The translations under genes and the position numbers were made by a program. The notes beneath the pieces are model-generated. The model saw only the letters and a program-made list of their open reading frames with translations, made no database searches and had not been told where the DNA came from. Shown piece by piece: positions 1 to 12,345 of a stretch of DNA of 64,000 nt. The first letter of the stretch is position 1, and every line of letters starts with the position of its first letter. Where the stretch lies: assembly GCA_034440575.1 (NCBI GenBank), contig JAOTOL010001638.1, positions 1,437,501-1,501,500 on the forward strand, written 5' to 3'. This stretch comes from Imbricaverruca yamaguchii (lineage: Eukaryota > Arthropoda > Thecostraca > Neoverrucidae).

Positions 1-2162
1 TAGGCTTCCTTAGCTTGTCCTTAGGCTTCCCTTATCCTATAAAATTGCATTGAGGTCGCACTGTACATGGGTAGACTCTACCAGATGCTCGCAGGAAGCG
101 TACTCTTGAGCGCGGAAACGGAGCAAGGAACAACAAATTAGGGCTTTGTATTACATGACTTCCACCAACCATTCATATTTGAAAAACTATCAGTTAGATT
201 TCCTCTTATAACTAATAACTAAACTTAATAACTATAACTCAATACCTATAACCTAATAACTAAATCATTTTGCGATCTAAACTGTGGTTATTGGACCTAG
301 TGTCTATTTTGAAATTACCAAGCAAATTTGGGTGCCCAAGATGGGAGCGTGAGAAATGCTCCACATTATAATAGCACCTCAACGCCACCTAAGACCCACG
401 CAGCTCCCTTTTGATGATAATTTCGTTCCCTACAAACGTCTAAGAAATGCAACAGGTGGACACAAAATGACAGATATGCTGCTCAGTTCGTCTGCCGGCA
501 AAATTTCAACTCGTCATAGCCACAGTATAGCTGTCGATGCCGATAGGCCTGCGAACATGAATCGACATGAAAGTAGCCGACCGCCAACACTGCGGGATGG
601 ATGTTTGGTGAACATGTATACAGTAATGCTTTTCGGGGTATGCTATATTTATTTATTTTTCAATGCATATCTAATTTCATACATACCGCGTCCGCCGCCC
701 TGAAACCGCCATTGATCATCATTATGTACAAAATCTTCCATTTGTTGATTCGGTGCCCTACATATCATACGGATGGAACGGTATGCAGACTCTAACTTTG
801 ACAACAGCGAAAAGCTTGAGTGCCCACCGGATTCCTGATTGTCTGGTTTGCCCTTTCCCAAAGCCAGCTGGGACACCAGCATCAGACATAATCCTTTTCA
901 TGGAACAAAATGAAAGCGTGCGCTTCAAAGGATGTATGGCGGTGAAAGGTGCTAAAAGTCAAACCTGAACTAATTGGTTCAAGTCCTAGTGCAGGAATAA
1001 GCACTTGAAGCGTCATAACACAAAATGAAGGTCTGGCCAGGCCTGGTCGTTCAGATAAACTTGCGTAGTAAAGAGGAGAAAGAGGAGACTGTGTAGAGAG
1101 TAAACAAATACTTGTAGGAGTAAACGGAAGTTGGCTCGCCTGGACTTCACCCTTGCTGATAACGAAGGAGCACAAACTTTCTGAGAAAGAAATCGATAGG
1201 CAATTGTCATATATCACATCTCCGTACAACCTAGCAGGCATACCAATGCATGGCTTCACCTTGTCGAAGACGATAAAGCTGACAGAACATGGCTTGGTAA
1301 ATGCCTCTTGACAACTGTCCCTGGGAAGACTCGGGAGTTATTCACTTCAGCGGTATGCATAACAGTATAGGAAAAGTCATCAGTTGCAAAGCTCTTTCCA
1401 CAACCGTTCGGGAATACCACATCAAAAGCGCCAGGGATGTGGGTGGGGCGGGAAAGGGGGCGTAATCTGTCCGTCGTACGGAAAAAGGGCCTAATCATTC
1501 CTCACGGCCCTGATCTGAGCATGACTTACAGTCGCAAATAAAGTTCATGACACGTTGTTCTTTAAGCAACATTCGGTTGTTCCTTTAATAATAAGTCAAC
1601 TACTGGCAAAGTCATGAACATCACTCTAGATGCAGGATGCATACTAGGTTCAAAGTTAACTTTTTGGTTTAATTCAAGTCACTTTTGTCAACTTGTGTGC
1701 ATGCTATAATTTGCTGGTACACCCATCTTAATTTATTGATAATATGCACGCAAATCGGATTCGAGTAAATTTGTCGAGGCACGTTTAAAAGTGACTTTTG
1801 GATGATATGACATTGGTCTCTCCTAGCTATCTGGTCTTGATACACGGTAGCCTAATATTCTTACTGAACTTGCGCTCATGAATGAAAAATTCAGAAACCT
1901 AAACTCAGACCTACGTCTTGAGCGGCCTAGTATATAGCTCCAAAAATAAACCTAAGAGTAACTAGTCAAATTACTTAACCGCAGAGGGAGAAGAAAGAGA
2001 ATGAACAGGTCCTTTGGTTGTTTTATATATCTGGAAAATCGATTTCCTGGAAATTATCAGATCCGAAAAAGAAAGTTAAAAAGATGAATGGTACTGCTCG
2101 ATGATAACGCGAAAGCAACGCTTTCTTATAATGCAATATGGTTGGTACCGCCTACAGCAGCG
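1..2162. other. Anonymous sequence, no gene recognised
   Basis: This stretch has only short reading frames with no recognisable protein. A short AT-rich imperfect repeat with TAATAACTA-like units lies at about 195-265. A pol III B-box-like word, GGTTCAAGTCC, lies at 976-986, but the flanking bases do not form a proper T-stem, so it is not called as a tRNA. Nothing else is supported. Confidence 0.6.
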
Positions 2163-2201
2163 TGCTCTCTCTCCCTCTCTCTCTCTCTCTTCCTCTCTCT
2201 A

Positions 2202-2250
<49 letters not shown>

Positions 2251-2262
2251 TTCTCTCTCTCA
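2163..2262. repeat. (CT)n microsatellite
   Basis: About 100 bp of nearly pure CT dinucleotides, interrupted by a few CCCT, TTCC and TATCC variants. It is a homopyrimidine tract. The Ser/Leu-rich frames across it come from the repeat. Confidence 0.97.
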
Positions 2263-3105
2263 TCACCTCCTATCCATTGACCACTGTCTTCTCAATTTGC
2301 GGCGAACACTGCGCGTCTGTTGCATGGGCTTCAAAGAACCTGAATGGTAGATGGCCCCACGCCTTGCCAACGGATCTTTAGACGGCATCCCCCGCAGATG
2401 CATAAGTGTAACGACGTCACTTTTGTGCTTTGGCGCAGATGCAAAAGTTACTTCATAAATAGTTGCTGGGAAAATTAGGTGAATGAAGCGACCATGTAAC
2501 AGGGGGTACCACCGAACGCAAAGTCAAGACGGTCCCATGCACCTGCGTTTTTGCATTCCTTGTTCCAGTTGCTGTGATGACGAACTCTAAGGTGAGATAA
2601 AATATCCATGCATATATGTAAACGCTGCAGTGTATTTTTTACATTGGACTGCTGCTGCATACAAATTGTTGATGTGTTTGCCTCGCCAGATACTACTGGA
2701 TACCTGCTCCCAGGCACCATGAAGCCAACATAAGACCGACTGAGGCTGTTTACAGCAAAATGTTCATGGTGAAGTTTGAGCTGATTCTGCCATAGTCGAC
2801 ACATGAGCACGTATTTCAGCAACAGCTAATCCAATTACACAGGAGGCTCATTCGCTTTAAATGGCCTAATTTAGAACTGATGGAACTACCATTGTAATGC
2901 AAATCCAGTGCTGAGAGTTCGGAGGCTATTTCATACTTGCCGGCGTTTCCTCATTCATGTTTCATAAGCCTTTCATCACCACATTTTCGACAATGATACG
3001 CCCGAAAACACGCCCCGAAAATGTCAACAAGGAACTAATTGAAAGAAACTTCTTTGCTAGATCCATAGCGTGGGATGCTTCGTCGCTGAGGTGGCCAGCG
3101 ATTCC
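2263..3105. other. Anonymous sequence, no gene recognised
   Basis: Unique-looking sequence between the CT tract and the 14-bp array. The short reading frames, including one on the minus strand at 2475-2822, match no protein family I recognise. Confidence 0.5.
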
Positions 3106-4912
3106 TCCGACACCGGCCCCTCGACACCGGCCCTCCGACACCGGCCCTCCGACACCGGCCCTCCGACACCGGCCCTCCAACACCGGCCCTCCGACACCGG
3201 CCCCCCGACACCGGCCCTCCGACACCGGCCCTCCGACACCGGCCCCCCGACACCGGCCCTCCGACACCGGCCCTCCGACACCGGCCCCCCGACACCGGCC
3301 CTCCGACACCGGCCCTCCGACACCGGCCCTCCGACACCGGCCCTCCGACACCGGCCCTCCGACACCGGCCCTCCGCACCGGCCCCCGACACCGCCCCGAC
3401 ACCGCCCTCCGACACCGGCCCTCCGACACCGGCCCTCCGACACCGGCCCTCCGACACCGGCCCTCCGACACCGGCCCTCCGACACCGGCCCTCCGACACC
3501 GGCCCTCCGACACCGGCCCTCCGACACCGGCCCCGACACCGGCCCTCCGACACCGGCCCTCGACACACGGAACGCCTACCAACACCGCCCAACGCCCCGA
3601 CACCGGCCCTCGACACCGGCCCCCGACACCGGCCCTCCGACACCGGCCCTCCGACACCGACACCGGCCTGACACCGGCCCCCGACACCGGCCCTCCGACA
3701 CCGGCCCTCCGACACCGGCCCTCCGACACCGGCCCTCCGACACCGGCCCTCCGACACCGGCCCTCCGACACCGGCCCTCCGACACCGGCCCTCCGACACC
3801 GGCCCTCCGACACCGGCCCTCCGACACCGGCCCTCCGACACCGGCCCTCCGACACCGGCCCTCCGACACCGGCCCTCCGACACCGGCCCCCCGACACCGG
3901 CCCTCCGACACCGGCCCTCCGACACCGGCCCTCCGACACCGGCCCCCGACACCGGCCCTCCGACACCGGCCCCCCGACACCGGCCCTCCGACACCGGCCC
4001 TCCGACACCGGCCCTCCGACACCGGCCCTCCGACACCGGCCCTCCGACACCGGCCCTCCGACACCGGCCCCCGACACCGGCCCTCCGACACCGGCCCCCG
4101 ACACCGGCCCCCGACACCGGCCCTCCGACACCGGCCCTCCGACACCGGCCCTCCGACACCGGCCCTCCGACACCGGCCCCCCGACACCGGCCCTCCGACA
4201 CCGGCCCTCCGACACCGGCCCCCCGACACCGGCCCTCCGACACCGGCCCTCCGACACCGGCCCCCCGACACCGGCCCCCGACACCGGCCCCCGACACCGG
4301 CCCTCCGACACCGGCCCTCCGACACCGGCCCTCCGACACCGGCCCTCCGACACCGGCCCTCCGACACCGGCCCTCCGACACCGGCCCTCCGACACCGGCC
4401 CTCCGACACCGGCCCTCCGACACCGGCCCTCCGACACCGGCCCTCCGACACCGGCCCTCCGACACCGGCCCCCGACACCGGCCCTCCGACACCGGCCCTC
4501 CGACACCGGCCCTCCGACACCGGCCCTCCGACACCGGCCCTCCGACACCGGCCCCCGACACCGGCCCTCCGACACCGGCCCTCCGACACCGGCCCTCCGA
4601 CACCGGCCCTCCGACACCGGCCCCCGACACCGGCCCTCCGACACCGGCCCCCCGACACCGGCCCTCCGACACCGGCCCTCCGACACCGGCCCTCCGACAC
4701 CGGCCCTCCGACACCGGCCCTCCGACACCGGCCCCCCGACACCGGCCCTCCGACACCGGCCCTCCGACACCGGCCCCCCGACACCGGCCCTCCGACACCG
4801 GCCCTCCGACACCGGCCCCCCGACACCGGCCCACCGACACCGGCCCCCCGACACCGGCCCTCCGACACCGGCCCTCCGACACCGGCCCTCCGACACCGGC
4901 CCTCCGACGCCG
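3106..4912. repeat. 14-bp GC-rich minisatellite, ~129 copies
   Basis: The unit is CCGACACCGGCCCT, with a common variant ending CCCC and occasional 13-bp copies missing one C. It runs almost without interruption for 1.8 kb. The most irregular part is about 3375-3670, where several copies are truncated or fused, which suggests old breakpoints. Because 14 is not a multiple of 3, three units (42 bp) encode a 14-residue period in each frame. No frame contains a stop, so frames over 600 residues appear on both strands. Frequent 1-bp length variants show that no reading frame is being preserved. The C-rich strand and its G-rich complement are strongly asymmetric. Confidence 0.98.
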
Positions 4913-5460
4913 CCGCTGCAACAGAGAACTCGCCAATCCACTTGAGCTGCAAAACGCACGCGTCACCCTGCACGACGTCTGTAACGTGCGCCGTCGGCGG
5001 GATCGATTCGACTGGTCTGTTCCGACGACACGTCCGAGGTGACAGTGACGAGATCGCGCCGACTCGGCACATCAGCCGGCGGTGGCGGTGCGGCGCCGGC
5101 CGGGGCCGAAGGGCAGGCCGCGCGGCACAGCTTCGCTCAGCACGGCCGGCCGCGTCGGGGGTCAGCCGGCAAGCCGGCCAATTGTGGCCGGAAACGGGGC
5201 TAATTGTCGGCGAACGAGCTGGAGCACCATCGAGGAAGACGAGTGCGGCGGGGGAGCGACTGAGTGCCGCTCAGGCTGGCTGGATGTCATGTGTGCGGGT
5301 CGGGTACCATTTCCAGGCGGCGGGGAGTCGGGGAAGTGTAGAGCTGGTCTGATAAGCCGGCGGTGGAGAGACGCGGGTCCACGTAACGCGGTGCGTCGCG
5401 ACGTGTTACGTACTGAGAGCCGGACGGGGAAGTGTTGACTGTGTTGCCCGCGTCAGTGCA
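4913..5460. other. CpG-rich segment flanking the 14-bp array
   Basis: GC- and CpG-rich sequence with many CCGGC and GGCCGG words directly follows the 14-bp array. It could be a CpG island or simply GC-rich intergenic DNA. No promoter motif or recognisable exon was seen. The plus-strand frame running through it continues out of the repeat and is not credible as a gene. Confidence 0.45.
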
Positions 5461-6825
5461 TGGCTCGCGTGCTGGGCTTTCTGTTAAAATGATGCCGTAA
5501 AATTGGACTTTCCCAAGAAGTGCTGAATTTGGGATCGATGCAACAAGCTCCACCCGGCATGAGTCATGTTCCCGCACAACACACCCTGCACGCATTCAGA
5601 TTTATTAATGTAGTAAGCCCAACATATGGAGCGGACTAAGTCTTATCGAGCATAATATCGTTCTATGGATGCGGCATGAATGCCGTGAGGGAGGACCGAA
5701 TACTGCGGAGGAGGATGCAGTTCTAGGCAGGCGCGCTGAGGTGATTCATTGGTGTAGAGGCAGACCGAGACCGATTTCAGTGTAGACACACTGAGAGCTG
5801 TAGCGGGGAGACAATCTATTTTCATACATCCTCGAGTAGGGCGAACAACAGCGACTGGGGACCGCACCGCGAGTTGTTGTCATCGCCCTCTCAAAAGCAA
5901 AAAGCAACCGCACAAAAACCCAAAGCCGGAGCTTTAAAGTGATGAGCTCAGGCAGATAACGAACAACACGAACACGTGGGTTTATTGGCGCGTTCTTGTG
6001 CAGAAAGATGACGAGAAGTGGCTGGAATGGCTGTCGTGACGAGGGTGGCGATGCCAGACGGCGCGTCCACCTTGTGGAGCCGCCTGCTCCACCTGAAGTG
6101 GCCAGCGCCGTCCTGAAGCGCTGCTGGGTCAGCACGAACTACTGAAGTATTGCAGTACATAAGCAGGCTAAAGTATGCAGTGGTGTCGTGCAGCTAACAT
6201 ATCCGATGGCATCCAAAACATTGGACGTAGAAAATCCGTCATGGGTCGACCGGAAAACAGATTATTTTCAGTTGGCGAAAATGAAGTTCACAGATAAGTT
6301 GGCAGATCTGTAATGTGACGATGGATTTCAATTGGTGAAAATATTTCAGACATACCTCTGTAGTTTGAACGCTTTCTTCATCTTTCTCTGAGATGGCCAT
6401 ATTTAGCAAACTCACAAGATGTATTATGGGTATGCTGTCATTATAAAACAGGATATCTTGCCACGCATAATGACGCAAGTTGAATTTTAAGAGCTCGAAC
6501 AAGAAATATGCTATTATCTGTAAATATTTCACAGATGTATTGGTGGAATTGTGACAATAGCAGTTCCATTTTCATTTCCTGCTGTCATCTAATAAATCAA
6601 TCGTATGCACAAATAAAAAACAAGTCGGGTAAGGCTACACTACAGCTGCAACCGGTGTGCCAGTAATTGCATTCATTTTATGGCATGCCCTGTCTAGGAT
6701 TTCCTCACAATCTAAAAATCACTGCAGCTGGGCGCATAGATAACGTGATTCACACAATGTTTCGGACAAATTCCGGTGGACTGGAGCGATCATTGGGCAA
6801 ATGCGATCACTGGTGTGACGACCGC
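5461..6825. other. Anonymous sequence, no gene recognised
   Basis: Mixed-composition unique sequence. Several overlapping short frames on the minus strand (5.6-6.5 kb) match nothing I recognise, and no repeats of note were seen. Confidence 0.5.
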
Positions 6826-7445
6826 ACGGCTATGGTAGTCTATAGTCGTCTATGATAGTCTATGGTCGTATGGTCACCTATGGCCGTATGGTCACCTATG
6901 ACCGTATGGTCGTCTATGGCCGTATGGTCGCCTATGGGTTCATGGCCGTCTATGGTCGCGCCGTTGTCTATGGTCGCACCGTTGTCTATGGCCGCGTCGT
7001 TGTCTATGGTCGCACCGTTGTCTATGGTCGCGCCGTCGCGCCGTTGTCTATGGTCGCGCCGTTGTCTATGGTCGCACCGTTGTCTATGGCCGCACCGTTG
7101 TCTATGGTCGCACCGTTGTCTATGGTCGCGCCGTTGTCTATGGTCGCGCCGTTGTCTATGGTCGCGCCGTTGTCTATGGTCGCGCCGTTGTCTATGGTCG
7201 CACCGTTGTCTATGGCCGCACCGTTGTCTATGGTCGCACCGTTGTCTATGGTCGCGCCGTTGTCTATGGTCGCACCGTTGTCTATGGTCGCACCGTTGTC
7301 TCTGGTCGCACCGTTGTCTATGGCCGCACCGTTGTCTATGGTCGCACCGTTGTCTATGGTCGCGCCGTTGTCTATGGTCGCACCGTTGTCTATGGTCGCG
7401 CCGCTGTCTATGGTCGCGCCGTTGTCTATGGTCGCGCCGTCGCAC
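6826..7445. repeat. 18-bp minisatellite, ~34 copies
   Basis: The core unit is TGGTCGCACCGTTGTCTA, with the A of GCACC alternating with G. The left end (6826-6955) holds diverged copies of the same 18-bp period based on TATGGCCGTATGGTCACC, so the array looks older at that edge. The unit is six codons long, which makes hexapeptide frames on both strands, for example V-A-P-L-S-M on plus and D-H-R-Q-R-C on minus. An irregular copy near 7035 shifts phase. I see no evidence that it is coding. Confidence 0.96.
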
Positions 7446-7662
7446 CGCTGGGCAGCTCCGTTTCAGCGCCGACCGCGGCGGCGCCTGGCGGCCTCATTAG
7501 GCGCGTAGCGGCGTCCCTCGCAACGCCGGCCGGCTAACATGCCGGCGCGCCCCCTCCTGCGGTCATTAATCTTGGCCGAACGTCGGCGGGACCCGGCCCG
7601 TGAGCTGAGCTGGCGGTGACGAGGCACAGACGGCTCTCCTGCGCCCTGCCGACCCCGCAACA
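7446..7662. other. CpG-rich spacer between two arrays
   Basis: GC-rich, CpG-rich unique sequence separates the 18-bp array from the 67-bp array. No gene is recognised. Confidence 0.4.
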
Positions 7663-7972
7663 TGCGACCCTTCTGCGCCCTTCCTGACCTGCAGCGTGCG
7701 GCCTTCTGTGCTCGTCCCAACCTGCCCGACACGGCCCTTCTGCGCCCTTCCTGACCTGCAGCGTGCGGCCTTCTGTGCTCGTCCCAACCTGTCCCACCCG
7801 GCCCTTCTGCGCCCTTCCTGGCCTGCAGTGAACGGCCTTCTGTGCTCGTCCCAACCTGCCCCACACGGCCCTTCTGCGCCCTTCCTGGCCTGCAGTGAAC
7901 GGCCTTCTGTGCTCGTCCCAACCTGCCCCACACGGCCCTTCTGCGCCCTTCCTGGCCTGCAGTGAACAGCCT
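7663..7972. repeat. 67-bp tandem repeat, ~4.5 copies
   Basis: The word CTTCTGCGCCCTTCC recurs at 7670, 7737, 7804, 7871 and 7938, exactly 67 bp apart. The first two full copies share GACCTGCAGCGTGCGG where later copies have GGCCTGCAGTGAACGG, so the array has two sub-variants. Small frames on both strands follow the repeat and are not called as genes. Confidence 0.95.
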
Positions 7973-9829
7973 TTCCGGGGCCTTTCTAATCCGCAGCGGA
8001 GAGCCTTTATGCAACCTTTCGGGCGTGCCGATGGTCTTTCTGCAGCCTTCCTACTCCGCGGCCACCCTTCTGCACCCTGTGTGAATGGCGATGACCCGAT
8101 CTACAACTGGATGCAGTGGTAGCCCAGAAGACAATTTGCGCAGTGTACAAGGCGTCAATACTGTCTGCTATCCTGATCTATACTCTTCTGAAACTCTGGC
8201 ATTTCCAAATTATTGCAGAGCAGTACATATCAGGTTGAGGCTAGTGATATCCAGTTCATACTTGCTACGAGTTGATGGGCGCCCACATATCATAACAACC
8301 TTCAGTTCTTAAGGAACGCACGGTGATATTCATAACTGACATTAAAATTCAAGATAATCTGAATAAAAGAAAATTGCAAATTTTGGTGCATACTTCCACT
8401 AACCAGTTTCATAATCTGGATGTGCGCATGTGGGCAAATCATGGGCTCCGCTTCTGTGGGTATATATTCCGGATAACACTTAGCACATTGCTTTTCCGGC
8501 GGGACGTTTCTCGTGAACATAGGAAGAGATCACAATTATGACATGCCTTGCCTTCGGAACACTTGTGCTTAAAACTGTTCTGCTCCACCCGAAAATGCTG
8601 AAAATTAGACTGCTGTGCAACTGCCGGCATATTACATAATCTTGGTTTCATTAACCATGTGCAAGTTATCGTCTTCTCCAATACTGAGGGGCGGGCATTA
8701 TGATCTCCATGCTCTTCAAACAGTCCGTGCTGGCGCCAGCACGCTTGCGATTTGGTCTTCTTTCGATCAGAGAAGATCAAGGCGAACCTGCTGCCTCTGA
8801 CGAGATATCGCGATTGATGTCGAGATTTTTCCGCATCCTGGCTATTTATTGGTCTGTCAAAGATCAACATCTTAATAAGTGGAATTTGAAAATTCGAAGC
8901 TCAGCTCGAATACCAACTGGGCCCTGCCAAAGGTGCATGCAATGTACATTTAAGACGTGTATCAGAGTGGTTCTTGGCGTTTTACCATTTTAGCAAGATA
9001 AAACAAAATGCATTTCGATGAATAGGCTGGGGCTCAGATCAGGCTGTGTTGCTGATCTCACTTATTGAACTGATGAGAAAGTTAGAGAACCTATTTTTAA
9101 TTGCTATTGGATACAAAGTGAAGCTGAATTCGGATGTAGGACGAAACCCAACATAACCTTAGAATAGTCATAAATCCAAATATTCTGAGGTTAACCAGGG
9201 TCATCGGTTGTCAATGACCTTGGAGAGGCCGCTTCCCTAAATAGATTGCTGGACAGTATCATGCATACTTGTCTTCAGGATAATAGTTACAAGAGATGGC
9301 ACATGGACAGATTTACCCTTTGCTTGGAACATAGAGCTGCTTCCATCCACCACCCCCAACTCACCAATGTTGTTGTTAAAATGTTGCCAGTGTGCTAGCT
9401 TTGTATTGCAATGTGGAAGACGAAACAAACTTGTTCCGATTGGACAGTGTTGTCGGTTTTTTGGAAGGAATTAAGAAACAACCACCAATTAAAAAGCTCC
9501 TTTGTGAATTTCCATTGTCCATAAGACTTTACCGACAACCTTTGATGTCAAATGCCTTCGAATAGCTTTTCATCCCTTCGAAAATATATTTTATATCATA
9601 TATCAGGAAACCTTTCATATATTTGTGGTGGGGTGACCTTCGCGTTGCAGAAATTTTCACTAACCTCCATCACCTGAAAAAACATACCGTCTTTATTTTG
9701 GCTGCAAGGTTGGGGATCAGGACAAAGACTGAGCTCCGCACACATGCCTCAACTGTTGTGCAACAAAGCTTCACAGCCGGCGGAAAGGCAAAGGGCGATC
9801 GATGGCATCGCCGTGCTCCTGGTGAGGCG
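7973..9829. other. Anonymous sequence, no gene recognised
   Basis: Unique AT-richer sequence. Overlapping short frames at 8302-8993 on both strands resemble no known protein. No repeat, tRNA or transposon end was found. Confidence 0.5.
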
Positions 9830-10669
9830 TGGGCCAACAGACCACATCAGTGATTGCTATTTCTGCATGGTGCGCTCAGTCCGGCAAATTATTTGCAAGA
9901 CGAAAAAACTGACCTTCCATCTGCGGTCCGACCGGCGCATCGCAGAGACGTGCTTTCCGTTCGAAAACCATCAAAAGTTCTTCAATCGGATGCCGAAATA
10001 GATCAAGAAATGCACTATCCGTGTGATCCATCTCTCCGTGGGATCTCTTAGGTGAAGTTGCGAAAGTGACTGACTCCATTCTTCAGCATGGAAGACAACC
10101 TCGTCGCCTGCAACGATGACCATAGCCTAATAACTGCGCTGAACATTGATCACAGTCCTGATGAGTGGAGGCTATTCATAGACGCGTCAAAGCCGAGCTT
10201 GAAAGCTGTCCTGCTGCATAATGGCAACGTGTTGCAGTCAGTGCCAATTGGTTATGCAGTGCGCATGAAGAAAACATTCGATGACATCGCACATTTTCTG
10301 GACTCTATGTGCTATGAGGAGTACAAATAGCAAATATATGACGATGCGAAGGTTATTGCAATTTTGCTTCCACTGCAGCTCGGCTACACGAAATCGTCTG
10401 CTTCCTCTGTAAATAAGACAGTGCAAGAACGTTCCACAACAGCGAGAGGGGCTGGCCTATTCGACAGTCGCTGGCACCAGACACCAAGGGCGTACAACTT
10501 TCGCCTCTGTTAGAATCAAGCTAGATCCTTCTACCTTCTCTGCATATTAAACTGGGCCTCATGAAAACATTTCGTGAAGGGCATGGATAAAGATGATCTA
10601 GCGTTTAGGCATCTGGACCAGACAATTCCCAGGATCAGTGAGGCCAAAATGAAGGTAGACATTTTCATC

Positions 10670-10675
10670 ACACCA
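10670..10675. repeat. Putative target-site duplication, left copy
   Basis: ACACCA sits just before the inserted element and matches ACACCA at 11021-11026 just after it. Six bases alone could match by chance, but joining at this word keeps the flanking pseudogene in frame. Confidence 0.5.
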
Positions 10676-11020
10676 CACATTTTAAAATTGCATCAAGAGC
10701 GGCTTCGAAGCTTTCTCAGAAAAACCTGTGTGCGGGGGAGGGGAACAAGCTGACCTCTGCATTCTAACAGCCAACCTTAGAGGGGTCACCCAATGTCAAG
10801 CTGGAGACCACTTCTCCACATACTCTGCGAAACACCGCAAATACTAGCTGCTGGTCAGATTTATATCACGTCTTACTCAGGCTCCCAGGTTATTAGCATA
10901 ATAGACAATAATTACGGCATGATATCCGCCGCACACACCACACCCGCCTGTAAAGAGCACGCCACCAGTCTGCCTATCTGGGAGGGGGACTAACTTTTGG
11001 CCATTGACAGTGGGCTGGCA
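10676..11020. mobile_element. 345-bp insertion inside the pseudogene (repeat copy A)
   Basis: This segment interrupts the homology of the host pseudogene and is repeated at 12346-12695 with clear but imperfect similarity. Shared words include ACTTCTCCA, CTGCTGGTCAGAT, ACCACACCCGCCTG, CTATCTGGGAGGG and TTGACAGTGGGCTGG. It is flanked by ACACCA at 10670-10675 and again at 11021-11026, a likely 6-bp target-site duplication. Removing the segment and one ACACCA copy joins the two halves of the pseudogene in the same frame. No coding capacity or obvious terminal inverted repeats were seen, so it is probably a short non-autonomous element. Confidence 0.7.
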
Positions 11021-11026
11021 ACACCA
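11021..11026. repeat. Putative target-site duplication, right copy
   Basis: ACACCA immediately after the inserted element, matching the left copy at 10670-10675. Confidence 0.5.
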
Positions 11027-11434
11027 GTTGGCGATCTCCTCAAAGACGAGAAGTTCGACGGCATCATCAACGGTGATGAGAAGATAGGCTGGAATGCGTT
11101 CCGAGTGGTGGCAACTAATTTCCTGGCAAGCGACAAGGCCGACAACTATCAGGATCTGGTGGAAACCCCGCTGTCATCTTGCCAAAAAAATTGGCTACAA
11201 CATATCTCTGAAGATCCATTTCCGCCATTCCCATACCGCATTTTCCCCGGACGACTGTGGTACAGTCAGCCAACACTGGGAACACTTCCACCAAGATATA
11301 TCGGCAATGGGGAAGCGATGCCAGTGCAAATGGAGCTCGTCGACGTTGGCGGCTATTGTTGGACGACGGTGAAGGATGGCCCAGGACTTGTGTACAAGCG
11401 GCGGGCAAAGAGGAAGCGCATACATTCTGTGTAA

Positions 11435-12230
11435 GCCGCCGATATGCCACAGTATATGCGTTAAATCAGCACATGCCACTACGCTAGTGTACAGCACATG
11501 TGGCCCGTGAGATATACGTTTTCTTGGAAATGTTACCTAATCGAAGGCTTTGATAGCCATTTGCAGGTTTGAACAACTAAAAAAGAAGTCAACTTGCTTG
11601 GCACATGGGGCTTCAGTTAAAAAATACTCATTATCCTGTACAACCGCCTCAGCAACAGGCCCATTATAAACTCCAAGCAATGGGCAACTAAACCAAATGT
11701 AGCAAAAAAATCACACAAACAAAAATTGTACACTGTTTGAAATGGCATCAGTTATTGAGATGGTGTTCGTAGACATTTTGGCACCAAAATCTTAGCCCAA
11801 GGTAGCCTATGTCGCAAGATATCTGACTTGTATTCCCATAGTTACATGATAACTCCATATTGACACTACTCCGTACCTTAAAAACTGAAACCAATCAGCA
11901 ATTTTAAGCGCCGAATTCGTGATCAGCACCACGAAATTCGTCAGAATTAGTCACTTTCATCTCCGAAGCATGACAGAAGTCAAAATTCGTTGTGCAGCGT
12001 ATAAACATGTCGGCTTTCTTGCCGGGGTGGTTTTATGAAGCAGGGTCCTATCGCTAAGCAGAGCTTATTACGTGAACCCTGGCCTAACCAACTGATCCTT
12101 AAATTTCCTGTTCAACAGCAGAATTTTAACCGAGAGTTTAACGTACCGTCCGACACGGCGCCGGTAGCTCATCACCAGCCTTATCGGGCAAGCTGCCAGC
12201 TGACCCTTCCAGCCGTGGGCTAAATGCCAA
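11435..12230. other. Anonymous sequence, no gene recognised
   Basis: AT-rich unique sequence after the pseudogene stop. No open frame of note and no repeat. It could include the untranslated end of the dead element, but nothing shows this. Confidence 0.45.
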
Positions 12231-12231
12231 C

Positions 12232-12318
12232 GCGTGAAGCGACTGAAACCTTGCCTTGCCAGAACAGGGGAGACCAATGCAGATCAGCGCTCTAACCAAA
12301 TAAGATATCGGGGCGGAA
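12232..12318 (-). mobile_element. tRNA-derived SINE-like head (minus strand)
   Basis: On the minus strand the sequence reads GGTTAGAGCGCTGA at about 12284-12297, a good RNA polymerase III A-box. It is followed about 45 bases later by GGTTTCAGTC at 12241-12250, a degenerate B-box. The 5' part begins GCCCCGATATC, as in a tRNA acceptor end. T-stem pairing is poor, so a functional tRNA is unlikely. The body downstream on the minus strand is not defined. Confidence 0.5.
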
Positions 12319-12345
12319 AATCGGAGGGGTGATGTAGGAGGATGC

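Larger units (their letters stand above)
9830..11434 (+). pseudogene. Decayed mobile-element-type gene, frameshifted and split by an insertion
   Basis: Translated pieces read in order as one protein family I recognise from memory as repeated in many arthropod genomes and of unknown function. Pieces: a DCYFCMV cysteine motif near 9855; PSAVRP near 9920; ACNDDHSLITAL then DEWRLFIDASK and LKAVLLHNGN at 10105-10235; KVIAILLPLQLGYTK near 10350-10395; LHIKLGLMK at about 10540-10566; FVKGMDKDDLAF just after, one base out of phase; ISEAKMKVDIF to 10665; DLLKDEKFDGI near 11035; NYQDLVE near 11145; SLKIHFRHSH and FHQDI in a shifted frame at 11200-11315; and GYCWTT plus KRRAKRKR back in the first frame to the stop at 11434. 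Breaks seen: an in-frame TAG at 10328-10330, frameshifts near 10566, 11190 and 11345, and a 345-bp insert at 10676-11020. The region between the first two pieces and the main body also looks shortened. It cannot make a full protein. Family identity is recalled, not searched. Confidence 0.75.

Noticed and set aside
976..986. tRNA gene around a GGTTCAAGTCC word
   Set aside because: The flanking bases do not pair as a T-stem and no D-arm or acceptor stem could be drawn.
2957..5352. Long open frames (over 600 residues) on both strands across the 14-bp array
   Set aside because: The unit has no stop in any frame, copies vary by 1 bp, and frames on opposite strands are equally long. This is expected from the repeat alone.
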